Positions 6,179-6,393 of a stretch of DNA of 6,393 nt are shown here, piece by piece. Numbering within the stretch: the first letter of the stretch is position 1; each line of letters starts with the position of its first letter. The position numbers and the translations under genes are program-made. The notes below the pieces were generated by a model. It had not been told where the DNA came from, did no database searches, and saw nothing but the letters and a program-made list of their open reading frames with translations. Source of the DNA: an uncultured Clostridia bacterium. Lineage in GTDB: Bacteria > Bacillota > Clostridia > Oscillospirales > Acutalibacteraceae. The DNA lies in contig CANQIG010000114.1 in NCBI GenBank assembly GCA_947623765.1, forward strand, positions 1-6,393. The letters run 5' to 3'.

Positions 6179-6393
6179 ATGGCAGCACCGGAAAAAAAGT
6201 CGGTCCTTCGGGAACTCATCGATCTCGGACGCAGCAAGGGGCAGCTCTCCACGAAGGAGATCATGGACGCGCTCGGCGAGCTGGAATTCGATCCGGAACA
6301 TATCGAAAAGCTCTATGACACGCTGGAATCGCACGGGATCGAGATCGTGGAGGACTTTTCGGACCTGCACATCGAGGACTTCAACATCGACGA
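6179..6393 (+). CDS. rpoD: RNA polymerase primary sigma factor RpoD, N-terminal fragment
   Basis: The first 71 codons of the housekeeping sigma factor, cut by the window end. The visible part matches sigma-70 region 1.1: a short Lys-containing leader, then LRELIDLGRSKGQLSTKEI (10-28), a DALGELEFDPEHIEKLYDTL segment and GIEIVEDF (53-60). Region 1.1 is an acidic helical domain that keeps free sigma from binding DNA and occupies the polymerase channel before promoter entry. Regions 1.2-4 lie beyond the window, so the identification rests on region 1.1 and on the position directly after dnaG, the standard order in bacteria. The start ATG at 6179 is the first in-frame choice; its Shine-Dalgarno sequence is weak. 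Expression is likely by readthrough from the dgt promoter, possibly with further promoters inside dnaG that I cannot identify. Confidence 0.93.
   Translation, partial: MAAPEKKSVLRELIDLGRSKGQLSTKEIMDALGELEFDPEHIEKLYDTLESHGIEIVEDFSDLHIEDFNID

Overview
The window reads as ordinary chromosomal DNA from a GC-rich member of the Clostridia (Bacillota), probably in or near the Oscillospirales. This assignment is an inference. It rests on strong GGAGG-type ribosome binding sites, a TTG start, GC-rich third codon positions against AT-rich promoter islands, a 66-residue zinc-ribbon L31, and the dgt-dnaG-rpoD gene order seen in many Clostridia. All seven genes lie on the + strand. Two are cut by the window edges: the permease at the left and the sigma factor at the right.

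Left part (1-2213). The C-terminal nine tenths of an NCS2 uracil/xanthine permease ends at 1361 and is followed by a perfect 10-bp GC hairpin that looks like an intrinsic terminator. A small stand-alone ABC-type ATPase (COG3910-like, 260 residues) starts only 23 bases past the hairpin. No promoter of its own is visible, so it may depend on readthrough.

Middle part (2214-3325). A probable extended -10 promoter (TTGCTT-17-TAAACT preceded by TGA) drives rpmE (ribosomal protein L31). A 14-pair hairpin with only a poor T tract separates rpmE from a YigZ/IMPACT-family gene. After that gene comes a 120-bp intergenic region with a 21-bp pure A/T tract and a perfect TATAAT box.

Right part (3326-6393). 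Three genes form a compact operon for DNA and RNA synthesis: dgt (dGTP triphosphohydrolase, which affects the dNTP pool), dnaG (replication primase) and rpoD (primary sigma factor). Gaps are 19 and 47 bases. dnaG uses a TTG start, and its Shine-Dalgarno sequence can pair with the start codon in a short hairpin just downstream of the dgt stop. This suggests that primase translation is held low and coupled to dgt. rpoD has a distant, weak Shine-Dalgarno sequence.

I see no mobile element, CRISPR array, tRNA, rRNA or defence island. No undescribed multi-gene system is evident. The items most worth a second look are the sequestered dnaG start, the Glu-to-Gln change at the presumed substrate site of the permease, and the two intergenic hairpins.
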